Positions 53,301-64,000 are shown, numbered from the stretch's first letter. The stretch: 64,000 nucleotides of DNA from Chaenocephalus aceratus (GCA_023974075.1 JAMFTG010000054.1:308501-372500), one strand, 5' to 3'. Made by a program: numbers and translations. Notes: a model not told the origin generated them from the sequence alone.

Positions 53301-56300
53301 ATTTCACGAGTTGTAACAATACTCACAGTGGAAGTGACGGCAGCTCGATTATGGCAAAAATCATAATCACGATTATTTTGGTCAATAATTGATATCACGA
53401 TTATTAAAAACGATTATCCATTTACTTTGAAAACATCCATTTATTGAAAAAAAATGTAACAATATGTTTTTAACAGTTGATTACCCTGAACTTTAAGTTT
53501 AGTTCAACTGAAAAACCAACAAAAAAAGTCTTAAAAAAAAAGATATCGTTATATTTTGTTGTTTTCGTAATCGTTGCAAACCAAAATCGAGATTAAAATA
53601 CGATTAATATCACAGCCCTAGTGGAAATACATTCATCATCCAGATCTGAATGAAAACAAACGTGCATTTCTTCAGAATTAACAAATTCCAACACCAATTT
53701 AATTTATATTCAACCTCAGGAAGAAACTACTTATTATTTGTATTATAGATTAGTCAATAGATTGCATTTATTTTTTAAGGTATTTAAGTATATTTAATGT
53801 GAAGGGGAATATAAAACAAAGCCTATCACATAGTCTGAGAGCTCACGATGAAGTCTTTAAATATCGATAACAGTCCAAAACGGAAAGATAATTGGTTTTT
53901 CAAAAACATTAAACTTTCAGAAATGTATCATTTGATGTTGCCCTTCTGATACATTCTTTAGGCATGTCTTCGAACACCACAGTTAAGTGTAAGTTAAGTG
54001 TAAGTGCAAGTGAAGTGTGCATTTAAATGAGTAGAGGCAGTAGTAAGGCATCCGTTTGCGTCTTACTGCTTGAAGGTGCGTCCGATGCCTTCCTCTTTGT
54101 TCCAGCCCATCCCTTTCAGCATGGCGATTCCATACGCCTCCACAGGAACACACGCATAGTCCGCCTCTGTCGACTGACCAACACAGAGTCACACAATGTT
54201 ACCTTTGATCCAACACCGTGACACATTTCAATAAACAAAACGGTGGGGGAAACGTCTGAAGCAATGGGAGTCAGGACTCAGAGAGACGAGGAGCTGGAGC
54301 TCTGACGGCAAACACTGACGGTTTATCTGGAGCTTCGGCCGGAGAATTCACACGACATGTCCCGAGCCACGGTCTGACCACACGGTCGAGATGCCACAAT
54401 CAGTCCCTGAAGACCCCTCCTGTAGCTCCAGGTTTTAACTAGTTCAGAGTGTAATACTCAACATTCTTCAATAGACAGACCAAACAGCTGAGGACACTGG
54501 ATCACAGTTGTTGTCGCTTACGGCTCGGGGTCATCTCCCCCCCCCCCCCCGAGAAGGAAGTGTTCCAGGCGTCCCACAACAATAGCTATCTCTGACCGAG
54601 AGCTGCCCCTCCTCAAGAGAGATGGCAGCGATACCCAAGGCCGTAGACCTACGCCATGGTTTCCTACATTCATGCAGGCACCGTATCCTTTATGAAGTAG
54701 GGTGTCATGTATAAGTGCCTCCAGGATTGACACACAATCGAATAAGAAGCAACTAAAAGGAAAAGGGAACTCGTCTTTTCCATTTAAAAATCTTGAAACA
54801 ATTGGGAGGTTATTCACCATTCTTATCATTTGGGTGCAACATGTTTCCTAATAAACCTCCTATTAGGACCAGCAATCTAAATCACTGTTGCAAGACCACA
54901 CCACTAACCTGCGTGGAGAGAAAGGAATGGAGAAAGCGCAGATACTAACGAAGATCTGATGTGTGTAAAATATTTAAAATGTATCAACAAATCCATTTGA
55001 CAACACTGAGTATTATATCTTCTTAAGCATCAGGACACACACATGAAATGCTAAAAAAACAGACGCATTTAAACGTGTCTTGGTACTAAAGGCGGTGCTT
55101 ATGTAATGTGTTGGTTGAGTTGTGCAGAGACAGAGAGCAGCGCCGTGTGATGCCGCTCTTACTCAGCCGTTTGGCCCCAGGCTGTCGGACTCAGCCGGGC
55201 CCCAGCGGCCCCCGTTCAGAGCCGCGCGACGGCCCCGCTCCTCTGAGGGAAGCATGGGGCCCACGCTCACTGAACAGCCTGCATTTAAATGAGCTCGGGG
55301 CCACAGACTGACAGTTGTTCTGCAGTGACACGGAGCAGAGCCGCGGTGACAGAGACGAGGCGTTCGAGGCCTCTCGGTGAAAACAGGACGTCTGATTGGC
55401 TGCCTGCGTGTCTCTGGGGAGAGTGTGGACGCCCGTCTGCCACCCAGCCTCTCTGTCCTGACATCAGAGGTTTCTCTCCGTTGACCGTCAGCACTTTCAC
55501 ACACACTCACATTTCAACCAGAGTCAAAGTCGACCGGATTTTTCTGAACCGTCAGGAGTTTTCATATTCTCACTGAAACGCCTCTCCAGCAGATTTGAGT
55601 GTGATCTTTACATCTGATAGCAGTTAGAAACATGGACATTAGCCAAGAGCCTGAGAGCAATTCTCTCCTCAAACACCTGAGCAATGCCCTGAAGCAAGGC
55701 ATCGCCAACGAGCTAAAACAGAAACTATTACACATGAAGGAAACTCCCAGGTGTGAGGATGTGCTTAAATGTTGATGTAGAGCAGCCAGAGAGCTTCAGG
55801 GGAGGCGCAGCGGAAAAAGAAAACAAGAAACAGTGAAATCTAGCTGGTTAACTTATGCGAGCGGAAACATGGATCGATTTTTCGTGAAGATTTACCTAAA
55901 GTGAGAGGGGAGACAGCGTCCGGCAGAAAACGTGTCACTTGCAAACCGGTGACACACGATTAGAATCTGGAGAATCACAGAACGGCCGACTCGGTTCGCT
56001 GACGGCCGGCACCGCCCTTCATTTCTTATGTTTTTAAACGGCATCATTGAAGTTGCGCTGACAGGCGACAGAGGTCCACCGTCTCCCCGCCGTTGACAGT
56101 TCACTAGCCACCCCCCCCCCGATGAAATGAAACTGCCTGACTTTGAAAACTTTTGTTCATCATTGATTTAAAATGTGTCGATTCATTTTAGATTGCAAGA
56201 GGTCCATCCATCGCTTCAAAATATGGTCTTATTTCTACGGCAGTAAGTCAATGACTTGACTTGTTCTCTGGTTCACCAAACACTGAAACATGAATATATT

Positions 56301-57667
56301 GAAATATACTGAGAGTACTTTCCCAACACTTTGTATTCAAAATGTATCAAGCAAGACTTCATCCAAAAGATAATATCAATAACGCTCTTTTCCCGATCAA
56401 TCACTGAGTAAAGCAGCTGTTCTTTCTCTCACGCAACACGTCTCCACTTACGGATTCAGGCCTCAGATCCACCTTCACATGGTCTCCGTCCTCGAAGCCC
56501 TCGGGGACTTGGTTCTGCATCAGCAGGGGGATGTAGAGGTTCAGGTTCTCTGCCTGAGGGCCGTTCTGCCATTCCTCCAGCTGCCTCCGGGAGTCTGCGA
56601 GACGAAAGAGGTCAATTATAACAAGCTTTTAACGAGTAGGGATGCTCCGATCGCCCGAATCAGTATCGGCCGATACCGATCGCCGATCCAATCGAGTGGG
56701 CGGGGCCTATGGGGATCTTCCATTTACAGTGATGTTTAAAACTCAGTTAATGTTAAACAACCAACATAATTATTACATTCAAATGAAGTACATTATTCAA
56801 GTTTACATTCACTTTGGAGAATAAGTCAGTATCGTCTCATGCAGCTCGCTGATCCAGTAACGAGTGACCCGACAGTGAAGAATACACATATGTATAACTA
56901 GTGTAGCTAGTTCCAGAGGTAGATAAATAGCTAAGTGTGTTCGGTCTAACTCTCAGTGTGTGTGTTGCTCCGCTCACCGGTCCGTCACAGGGGGCGGAGC
57001 TGCAGGATTTCTGCTTCACACACTTTGCACACCGCTATTTTACCGTCTTTTTCGGACACCTTAAAAAACTGCCAGACCGGTGAAGCCATTTTTAGACCCT
57101 CCAGAAAAACGCGATTCTGCAATCGCAGAATTTACCGCATTATCAACAAAATGGCGCCGATTTTAAAAGGCCGCATATTTATCAAAAGGCTGCATAATCC
57201 CCGCATTTTCCACACAAAGTTGAGGGGAAAAGTTAACTCGTCTTGACGTGAAGTAGTGATGATGATGATGATGATGTGACATCATCAGAAGGTAAACAAC
57301 ACGCGAACGTGTGGAACTCACACGAGAGAGAAAACACCAAGATGAAAAAAATCGAATCCATCTCATTTACCGACGAACACTTCTGCTAAAGACGGGGCAA
57401 AGCAGTACCCCGATGAAATTATTCTGCACCCCGTGCAACTGTGTGTTGGAGCATAAGAGAACATCGACGGTGACGACCCACTTTGATTCATTCAAACATT
57501 TGAAAATGCTTTCTGCTGCTGCGGACAAGAAAGCCAAACAACTCACGTTCACCGAGGCATCGACCTCCAAAACCCTTTCGAGGGCTACAAGAAACTAAGT
57601 GAGAAGCCTACGAGACTGAAGCTGGTCAGATAACGAACGAGTAAATGAGAACAGAACGAGGCGGAGA

Positions 57668-57699
<32 letters not shown>

Positions 57700-59588
57700 C
57701 GTGCGTGCGTGAGAGAGAGAGAGAGTGTGATTAAAATAGCCCAATTGCTTTTACAATAAATAAACATTGAATGTGTTTAATTGAATAGGAAAGGGGTGTA
57801 ACGTTAGTGGCAGGTTGTGTGTGAGAGAGAATAAATAAGACAGCCCAATATTTCAAAAAAGATATTCCGCAACTAACCGCAATTTCACCGCATACAATCA
57901 CATAAACCCCCGCATGTTTAATTGCATAATCAAGGATTTTTGCCCGCGTTTTTCTGGAGGGTCTACATTTTGGCGAGCTTGTTTTGCGGCGTACAGAGAA
58001 AAGTGTAAATGAGATGCATTGTGGGTAGTATTGGTTTCATTTACACACTTTACAGAAGATGCAGAAGCCTCTCATTTCAAGGAATCGTTCAGAGAACCAC
58101 GGTTGTTTTGTTCAACTTGTTTGAAGTGATTAACAGCATGTATTTGGTCTTGTTCTGGATAGCATTAGAATGATTAAGTGACACTTAAAACAAGTTGAGG
58201 GCCTGTTTAAGCGTAATACTTTAATGTTATAAATAGCTTATAATAAAGTTAGTTACTACTCTTTTACTCAAGTAGTACTTTTACTTGCCTATATATACTT
58301 TTTAAGAAACACTTCTATTACCAGGGTACTGTTTCTATTTAATCTGCACCAACACTATTCTGAATACTTTACCTTCGGATAGATATCACAGGGCCAATAG
58401 AAAATCAGAAATACATAATACAAGTCTGTTGTTATTGTTATTATTCTCGATGTACCCACCTTCAATGAGCTCTTTGACGGCCTGGGACTCCACAGAGTCA
58501 TTCTCCGGAGCAGCTTCCTGTGTTTTGGCTTCCTGTGTTTTGGCTTCAGTCGCTGCGCTCGGCTCGCTGGGCACCGCTCGGTCCGCCCGGTGGTGCCAGC
58601 GGTTCTTCTGGATCAGAGGGATGATCAGCTCTTTGGGCTTCTCTGAGGGCTTGGTACTGCAGGGCAGTCAGGGAAAGACAATATTTAGTTAGTTACTGTG
58701 GCAAAATAATGTGTAAACTAATGTCACAAACTCATAACCAGGCTTGGGAAGTAACGGATTACATGTAACGGATTACATGTAACGGGATTACGTAATGAGG
58801 ATACGAAAAAAGACTAAGTGTATTCCCTTACAGTTACGTTTTGCGTTGTATAATAAAGAATGACATAGTATGGGTTGACGTAGTGTTTTTGCTTGTCATC
58901 TAGATTACTTTCATTTAATTTTATTTTCAAATGCAGTAGGTGGACACCCGATTTATTAAACAGACATACTTTGTTTGATGTTAATTGATGTGTGTAACAG
59001 CGTTTATAAACTATACTATTCTGTAGGCCTAGCCCAAAAGGAGACATTTTGTATCCTAAATACTTTGGTTTCTTCCTGACATCTTATTGATATTTCTTTT
59101 CTCTTGTGTTTCTTAGCATTGCATTGATACTGAGGTAATCCAAAACTAACGGAAAGTAATCAGATTGCTTTACTTTTTACGTGATTACTTTACCGATTAC
59201 TTTTTTTTAAACAGGTAACTACTTACTAGTAATTGTATCATAATACATATAAAAAGTAACCCTCCCAACCTTGCTAATAACGTCTACTATTTAAAAACTA
59301 GCTAAATCCAACTGACACGTAAAACAGAATAAACGTTTATAGAACGTAAGCGCTACGTTGATGCTAACATTCTATGTAAATAACCGGTATGTTAGCATTA
59401 GCATCCGCTCCTTACCTCTGCAACTCTTTCCCGTCAATTCCCGTCAAGAAATCTTTCTCCTCTCTTTCTGTCACTCCTTCCACAGAGGAAGGTTTGAATT
59501 TGCTAACTGTTTTAGTAAATCCAAAAGACAGCGGGGCTGGTTTTTTCTCTGTTTGGTCCTCAGGAACATCTTCCCCGTACGACGCCAT
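47330..59588 (-). CDS. gpkow: G-patch domain and KOW motifs-containing protein
   Basis: Spliceosomal protein, counterpart of yeast Spp2, which recruits and stimulates the DEAH helicase DHX16 through its G-patch. Eleven exons right to left: 59416-59588, 58460-58656, 56452-56594, 54067-54164, 52947-53151, 50905-51037, 50126-50270, 49875-49995, 49437-49506, 47548-47633 and 47330-47458; they sum to 1500 nt, 499 residues plus stop, without a break. Landmarks: start [57 protein letters not shown]-patch about residues 178-228 ([31 protein letters not shown]); KOW1 about 252-287 ([12 protein letters not shown]); a Lys/Glu-rich tract about 320-350; [34 protein letters not shown]2 about 447-475 ([14 protein letters not shown]); end [14 protein letters not shown]. 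Slightly longer than the human 476. Introns are heavy with transposons. Confidence 0.96.
47812..49204. mobile_element. DNA transposon with GTTTCTCAATCTCGAGGAT termini
   Basis: GTTTCTCAATCTCGAGGAT at the left and its reverse complement ATCCTCGAGATTGAGAAAC at about 49183-49201 are nearly 1.4 kb apart and extend inward (CTGGCTTCCAAGCC / TACCAAGCCAGC). Most of the inside is a younger hAT insertion. Lies in gpkow intron 9 (between exons 9 and 10). Confidence 0.7.
48147..49019. mobile_element. hAT element of the GTAACGCGTTAC family, with Harbinger piece and 31-bp tandem repeat
   Basis: Ends CAGAGTTGGGTGTAACGCG and GTAACGACCCCATCTCTG; perfect 8-bp duplication ATCGTGAG (48139-48146 and 49020-49027). 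Inside, 48395-48600 is a Harbinger-family fragment (ACCGCCGCCTGCTGGTAAGG, GAGTTATTGCCACTCACGCA). 48616-48808 is a 31-bp tandem array (AGATAGCAGGAGACAGAGGA + CAGCCACGGTC) of about six units alternating AGCAGG and AGGAGG. Confidence 0.85.
51236..51475 (+). repeat. Dispersed AAGTAC-rich fish repeat, copy 2
   Basis: Reverse complement of 1-249 with few differences (CCTTTACTCAAGTAGAAGTA, ATACTCGTGTTTAAAAATAC, CCATAACTAGCAGCTG, GTACCTGACCTCCCTTTATA). It lies in gpkow intron 5 and leads into the 37-bp array. Confidence 0.85.
51640..52770 (+). repeat. 37-bp tandem array, about 30 units, gpkow intron 5
   Basis: Unit GAAGTAGAAAGTACAGGTAT + TTGAGTTCAACATGTAA. Variants TTGGG, TTGTG and GATGTAG are interspersed and a few units carry 1-bp indels. 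It is followed by 52770-52870, the normal end of the AAGTAC family (ACTTAAGTACAGTAACAAAG, TTGTACTCCACTACTTCCCA). Not related in sequence to the 37-bp minisatellite in pqbp1 and cacna1f despite equal period. Confidence 0.9.
53330..53630. mobile_element. Decayed MITE with ATCG/CGATTA inverted ends
   Basis: GGCAGCTCGATTATGGCAAA at the left and AATACGATTAATATCACAGC at the right with internal inverted CGATTAT/ATAATCG motifs; no clean target duplication. Lies in gpkow intron 4. 53631-54066 is AT-rich intron. Confidence 0.5.
54240..54690 (+). repeat. Dispersed repeat, copy 2
   Basis: Matches 8950-9440 in the same order (GGGGGAAACGTCTGAAGCAA, CAAACACTGACGGTTTATCT, CAGGTTTTAACTAGTTCAGA, AAGAGAGATGGCAGCGATAC). 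An extra segment with a C-run (54538-54550) lies between the shared blocks. In gpkow intron 3. Confidence 0.6.
55110..55620. promoter_or_regulatory. CpG-rich island inside gpkow intron 3
   Basis: A GC-rich stretch with many CG dinucleotides (GGCCCCGCTCCTCTGAGG, GAGCCGCGCGACGG) in otherwise AT-rich intron. It is not explained by any gpkow exon. It could be an internal promoter, a regulatory island or an inserted GC-rich sequence. A small plus-strand ORF begins 12 bp after it. Confidence 0.4.
55632..55775 (+). CDS. Small ORF of unknown function antisense to gpkow intron 3
   Basis: A 47-codon plus-strand frame, [20 protein letters not shown] and onward to [17 protein letters not shown], directly downstream of a CpG-rich island. 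It is Leu/Lys-rich and could form helices. A donor-like CCCAG|GTGTGAG lies inside at about 55750, so it could instead be a first exon. Not recognised; chance or a transposon remnant is possible. Confidence 0.2.
   Translation: MDISQEPESNSLLKHLSNALKQGIANELKQKLLHMKETPRCEDVLKC
56638..56705. mobile_element. hAT terminal fragment (TAGGGATGCTCCGATC)
   Basis: TAGGGATGCTCCGATCGCCC followed by GTATCGGCCGATACCGATCG resembles the start of a hAT MITE related in style to 14275-14562. The right end was not found. In gpkow intron 2. Confidence 0.45.
57093..57965 (+). mobile_element. DNA transposon with CGGBP1-like zinc-finger ORF
   Basis: Ends TAGACCCTCCAGAAAAACGC and GCGTTTTTCTGGAGGGTCTA are near-perfect inverted repeats. 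CATTTT stands on both sides (57087-57092 and 57966-57971). The inside holds a coding remnant at 57311-57598, a (GT)n/(GC)n tract at 57671-57725, and GCATAATC.../...CGCAT repeats. Probably hAT-like. In gpkow intron 2. Confidence 0.7.
57311..57598 (+). pseudogene. CGGBP1/BED-like zinc finger fragment
   Basis: [20 protein letters not shown] then [11 protein letters not shown] has the C-x2-C...H-x4/5-H arrangement of the BED-type finger found in CGGBP1 and its hAT relatives, at about residues 35-65 of the 95-codon frame. The frame stops soon after and the transposase core is absent. Confidence 0.55.
58739..59273. mobile_element. hAT MITE (CAGGCTTGGGAAGTAAC)
   Basis: Ends CAGGCTTGGGAAGTAAC and GTAACCCTCCCAACCTTG. 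Flanks CTCATAAC (58731-58738) and CTAATAAC (59274-59281) match at 7 of 8. No coding sequence. In gpkow intron 1. Confidence 0.8.
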
Positions 59589-60780
59589 GATTGTTTGTGA
59601 CCAAAACTGGTAGGTGAACGGTTTTGTGGTAGTTGTAGTTTTATGTCGCTATGCTTGTCTTGTTGAAGTCTTGCCAAAGTACTACAATTCCCGACAGGCA
59701 TGATAATTAAAGGGAGGCTACATTGATTAGATTCCAACAAATGATAAGACATTTTTGTTAGGCAAAAAGATATACAATAATAAAATAAGTACAATTTTAC
59801 AATATATAACGAAATAATATTTGACTACAGTTTCAATATATTAACAAATACAATAAAAATAATATATATATATTGGGTAATATAAAATATCCAATACAAT
59901 TAAATTTTAAATGACTCGAAAACAAATAATAATGATAATTTATGTTGCAGACTTAACAGGATGAGGACAGAATATTGTACTACAGTTTGAAAAAAAATAA
60001 TATATGCTTGTCCTTGAAAATAACAATACAATTTCATTTTAATTAAAACAAATTATTTTTATTTTTGCGATTATTAAACATATGCTGCAGACTGTAATTT
60101 AAAGAATTACCTAATTTTATATTTTGCTAAATCAAAAAAGGTCCCTATTAAATAATATCTGATTCTGTTATAGAAAGTATGAATTATTGCTGCGTTCACA
60201 CCCAAATGGGTTATGTCCATGTTACTATAAATTAGCCTCATTAAAGTCTTATCCAAGCAAACCTCGCATATCAAAAAACAATAACATAATGAGTACAAAA
60301 CAAGTTCGAGCCTTATACATGTATAGTGACAACTCGTCGTGTAGCAAATTAGTTTCTAAAAACTCAAATTGATCTTGTTCTCACGCCTTTAACTCCCCGT
60401 TATAAACGAAAAGTGATGCAGGTACACACAGAGGATGACAAGGGGCGGGACTTTTAACTCTTTTCATTCCCTCCCCTCTGTGCTCCTTAACTTCCCAAGA
60501 TAACCTGCTGCTCATTTGTATTTTAGCAGTGTTTCTTTGCTCTAAAAGTGCCTTTTTTGCGCAGCGGGATTATTAACCTGAGCACACTTTACTACCGGAC
60601 ATCATAGCATGTATCTAATCTGATCTAATCTGATGTGATCTGCTGCAATTGACGCTCCTCGCCCTCAAAGCACCGCGCCTGCAGCGGCTCAATGACACCG
60701 ACTCTCCCCGGTCACAGCACCGGGAGCAGCCACGTTTCTCTTCATTATCCGTAGTAAAAACACACGTGAATCCGTAATTA
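59589..60780. other. gpkow 5' flank and spacer
   Basis: Contains the gpkow promoter by position. It is not CpG-rich near the ATG and no TATA box is convincing. 59750-60420 is very AT-rich without features. 60420-60780 becomes GC-richer and may hold a promoter for a rightward gene. Confidence 0.35.
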
Positions 60781-60843
60781 ATGCACCTGCACCACCTGCA
60801 AGGCTACAGGGAAGGATTTACCGAGGAGAAAGCGACCATGAAG
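60781..60843 (+). CDS. Candidate first coding exon of an unidentified rightward gene
   Basis: Open from the ATG at 60781 (MHLHHLQGYREGFTEEKATM, then K) to a good donor AAG|GTAAGA at 60843/60844. An ATG in better context (GCGACCATGA) lies at 60838. The upstream 350 bp is GC-richer with promoter-like character. No downstream exon was recognised within the window, so identity is open. Confidence 0.25.
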
Positions 60844-61548
60844 GTAAGAAATTCTGTATGTTTAAAGTCAAAATCTAGTTGTTTAATAGTCTTCCTCGCA
60901 AGTTACACGGCATGTTCTGTCAATCATCCAGTCTGCATGTTGTTTCGCCTGGAGCAGTGCAGCAGCTGCTACATGTATAAACAGCCAGATTTGCCTGATA
61001 GTGTGTGTGTGTGTGTGTGTGTGCGTGTGTGTGTTTGTGTGTCTGTCTCTGAGTATTATTCCCTCTCTCTCCTCTCTCCTCTCTCCTCTCTCCTCTCTCT
61101 ACATCTCCACAGAGCATCAGTATCCAAACATCCCGCCAGCCGTGCACATCGTCTCTCACTTTCTCTGGTGCACTCACACATCATACACACACACATACAC
61201 AAAGCTCTTTAAACAGCTGCTATTTATTTAAGTGCATGCTTATCAGTTAACTGTTAACCTCAGTCGGGTCGATGTATATAGACGCGTTCAAACGGATCCT
61301 CTTTGAAAGGCTCAACTGCTTGAAGAGAATGTGTGTGCGTCAGCGCCAGGGCAGGTCAGTACTATTTTACCCTAAATATGAGGAAACATGAGAATCTGTT
61401 GTGTGTAACCCAAGTGTGTGTGTGAGAGTGAGAGTCAGAGAGTGTGTGCATGTAAACTGGTCAGTGTGTGTGTGGAGGAGAGAATGAGGGTTTGTGATGA
61501 TGGGGGCAGAGATATGGAGTCCCTCTGTCATGAACTTTTACCTCTTTT

Positions 61549-61550
<2 letters not shown>
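60844..61550. other. Spacer with simple repeats
   Basis: Holds (GT)n at 61001-61040, a CTCTC-rich run at 61060-61100 and short CA/GT patches. No gene recognised. Confidence 0.4.

Positions 61551-61622
<72 letters not shown>
61551..61622. repeat. (GT)n microsatellite
   Basis: About 36 GT units. Confidence 0.95.
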
Positions 61623-61623
<1 letters not shown>

Positions 61624-62585
61624 GTCAAGCTTTGAGGTTAGTCAACTGATCGATAAGCCGAGACACAGAAACATCGCCAACAATGTTGTGAAATGATTTG
61701 TCTTTTAAGTCGTATTTTTCATGCAGAAATGTCAGAAAATGCTGTTTTTAAATTATCAATTGTGGAGATTTCTGGCCTTTTTCTACTTTATATCAAGTGA
61801 ATATCTTTGGGTTAAGGATTGATAAATCTAAAAGACATCACCTTGGATTTTTAGAAACACGGATGGTAAGTTTTCACTATTTTATGAATAGTTAAAAAAG
61901 TTGATTGAGACTTTTTGGTTAAATCTATATCGCTCATGTGTGCACTTTGTAGCTCTCCTGCCGCTGAAATGGTCTTAATGAACTCAAGCCCATCCTCAAT
62001 GCACCTGCTCCCACGTTGCCGTGAGAAACAGACTGACTTGCAAAAAAAATGTTCTCTGTAGTTCACGGTCAGGTGTGTGTGAAGGCATAGTGTAACATGC
62101 CTTGCAGCTCTGTGTGTGTGTGTGTGTGCTTGTTAAGGGTGTGTCCCTGCTCAATACAGGGAGCTTGTTTTGAAGTGATGGATGTTTGACCCTGACTCCA
62201 TAGTGTGCATTTCTGTGGATTTGGAGAGCGTTGAAGGTGATGCTGGTAATGAATCATTAAAATGTGGAAAGGGAAGGAGAGGCGTGTTTGGCTTTTCCTC
62301 GGCTCAGCAGCTGTTCTGCACTGTAACTAAGGGAAACCTTTTTCAGAGTCATTCTGCATTCGCTTGTCGTCCATTGAATCCACTTTTCTTCCCAAGTTTG
62401 GAGCGACAGTAAGTGGAAAGGCATGTTTCTACACGACTCAGCGCTGAGCGTGGAGCATCTCCTCTCCTGCTGTCTGTCGTAGTAATGCACGTCACCTGGG
62501 AGCTGTTGATTGTCTAATTATGTTCCTTCTGTGTCCTTCGGCAACATGCATATTAATGCTGCTGTTTTAAGGTGTGGTGGAAACT

Positions 62586-62586
<1 letters not shown>
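61623..62586. other. Spacer without recognised gene
   Basis: Non-repetitive sequence with short GT runs (62110-62128). Frames up to about 75 codons show no domain I know. Confidence 0.35.

Positions 62587-62648
<62 letters not shown>
62587..62648. repeat. (GT)n microsatellite
   Basis: About 30 GT units, followed by about 250 bp of unremarkable sequence. Confidence 0.95.
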
Positions 62649-62649
<1 letters not shown>

Positions 62650-63085
62650 CAGTTTACCCTTGACAGGGCTGCCGGCGCCCATCTGTGGTCCAAACCTTTG
62701 CTCCCAGCCACTGCATTTGCATTCTGCAGTTGTAGCGCGGTCTATTCTTAGTTCCACAGTTCATGTGGAGTCTGGGATCAGCAACAACCGGGGATGTGCG
62801 ATAATTCAATATTATGTTTAATCATCAACTTTTCATGGAATTATATCATGAGGAATCGGGTATTGAGATGCAATGATATTTCTGAAGGCTGACCCTGAAG
62901 GATGCATTGCAAGGGCTCCCTCCACAAAAAGCCAATGGGTTTTTTCCATTGGTTTTTGGATTAAGATCTGTGTCAAATAGACGTTTATCATACTTACACG
63001 CTTTGTTCAGCAGGATAATCTCCACCTATTAACTCAACTTTATGATTTCTAAAGTAAAAAGCTAACGTTAGGCTATGGAACTAAA

Positions 63086-63725
63086 GCACGGTCACATGAC
63101 TTCACGTCACCACCGCTAAGCTAAAGGTGGCTAATGTTGGGCTATAAAGGAACTACAGCACGGTCACATGACTTCACGTCACCACCGCTAAGCTAAAGGT
63201 GGCTAATGTTGGGCTATAAAGGAACTACAGCACGGTCACATGACTTCACGTCACCACCGCTAAGCTAATGGTGGCTAATGTTGGGCTATAAAGGAACTAG
63301 CACGGTCACATGACTTCACGTCACCACCGCTAAGCTAAAGGTGGCTAATGTTGGGCTATAAAGGAACTAGCACGGTCACATGACTTCACGTCACCACCGC
63401 TAAGCTAAAGGCGGCTAATGTTGGGCTATAAAGGAACTACAGCACGGTCACATGACTTCACGTCACCACCGCTAAGCTAAAGGCGGCTAATGTTGGACTA
63501 TAAAGGAACTACAGCACGGTCACATGACTTCACGTCACCACCGCTAAGCTAAAGGCGGCTAATGTTGGGCTATAAAACTACAGCACGGTCACATGACTTC
63601 ACGTCACCACCGCTAAGCTAAAGGTGGCTAATGTTGGGCTATAAAGGAACTACAGCACGGTCACATGACTTCACGTCACCACCGCTAAGCTAAAGGTGGC
63701 TAATGTTGGGCTATAAAGGTACTAC
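63086..63725 (+). repeat. 72-bp tandem array, about 9 units
   Basis: Period 72 bp (GCACGGTCACATGACTTCAC + GTCACCACCGCTAAGCTAAA + GGTGGCTAATGTTGGGCTAT + AAAGGAACTACA), with small deletions in a few units (GGAACTAGCACGG; TATAAAACTACAG) and GTGG/GCGG variants. Contains a CACATGACTTCACGTCA core. Confidence 0.9.
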
Positions 63726-63734
63726 AGCACTAAA

Positions 63735-63735
<1 letters not shown>

Positions 63736-63765
<30 letters not shown>

Positions 63766-63800
63766 AAGAAGAAGAAGAAGAAGAAGAAAAAGAAGACATA
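63736..63800. repeat. (GAA)n microsatellite
   Basis: About 20 GAA/AAG triplets directly after the 72-bp array; purine-only tract. Confidence 0.95.
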
Positions 63801-64000
63801 CTTTATTAATTTAACATTTCTTTCTAAAGGCGGCTAATGTTGGGCGTGATGACATTTAGTCGTCTCATTTAGACACTTGTTAGCAACCGCCGTTATTAAA
63901 TTCACCAGTGGGTTATTTACTGACGTCGTAAAACATCTCTTCAGTTTGTGTTAACTATAGACCTTATTACCGTTTAATAACCAAAACCATATTTAAAAAA

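Larger units (their letters stand above)
62900..64000. mobile_element. Foldback-type element, copy 3, expanded by a 72-bp array and cut by the right edge
   Basis: 62995-63080 (TTGTTCAGCAGGATAATCTC, GCTAACGTTAGGCTATGGAA) and 63840-64000 (CACCAGTGGGTTATTTACTG, CTATAGACCTTATTACCG) correspond to the inner left and right parts of the 7326-8039 element. Between them the corresponding middle is replaced by a tandem array and a GAA tract. Confidence 0.6.

Noticed and set aside
63086..63725. Regular direct repeats suggestive of a CRISPR-like array
   Set aside because: Units are contiguous without unique spacers, in a vertebrate genome and inside a transposon.

Overview
The window is vertebrate nuclear DNA, almost certainly from a teleost fish. 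Support: four spliced genes with AG/GT introns, an intronless fish-type TRIM gene, very long CA/GT microsatellites, and dense fish-type DNA transposons (hAT, PIF/Harbinger, TTAA-target elements) with L2-like LINE debris. A percomorph is my guess; the sequence does not settle it. Operons, ribosome binding sites and CRISPR do not apply.

Layout. Positions 440-15197 (minus): 5' part of an L-type calcium channel alpha-1 gene (cacna1f, Cav1.4), running off the left edge. 15198-34235: an accessory zone with one intact gene, a TRIM E3 ligase (17817-19475, plus), among broken transposons, including a decayed SWIM/YqaJ-nuclease gene. 34236-41644 (minus): timm17b, with an apparent one-base frameshift. 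42436-46992 (plus): pqbp1, head-to-head with timm17b. 47330-59588 (minus): gpkow, tail-to-tail with pqbp1. 59589-64000: flank with one weak exon candidate and tandem repeats. I traced every exon of timm17b, pqbp1 and gpkow, and six exons of cacna1f.

How the genes relate. CACNA1F, TIMM17B, PQBP1 and GPKOW all lie in human Xp11.23, so this is a conserved block rather than a pathway. PQBP1 and GPKOW are both spliceosome-linked, TIMM17B is a mitochondrial import channel subunit, and Cav1.4 is a photoreceptor synaptic channel. The TRIM gene does not belong to the block. It sits in a 13.3-kb segment bounded by two nearly identical hAT copies that share one 8-bp target duplication across their outer ends, so the segment is either a recent insertion or an assembly join.

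I found no convincing undescribed biological system. The best leads are the shared-duplication hAT pair around the TRIM segment, a 37-bp minisatellite present in introns of two genes in the same sense orientation and free of stops in all three sense frames, a (UG)n tract in place of the pyrimidine tract at a cacna1f acceptor, a filled/empty insertion-site pair, and a perfect 24-bp hairpin.
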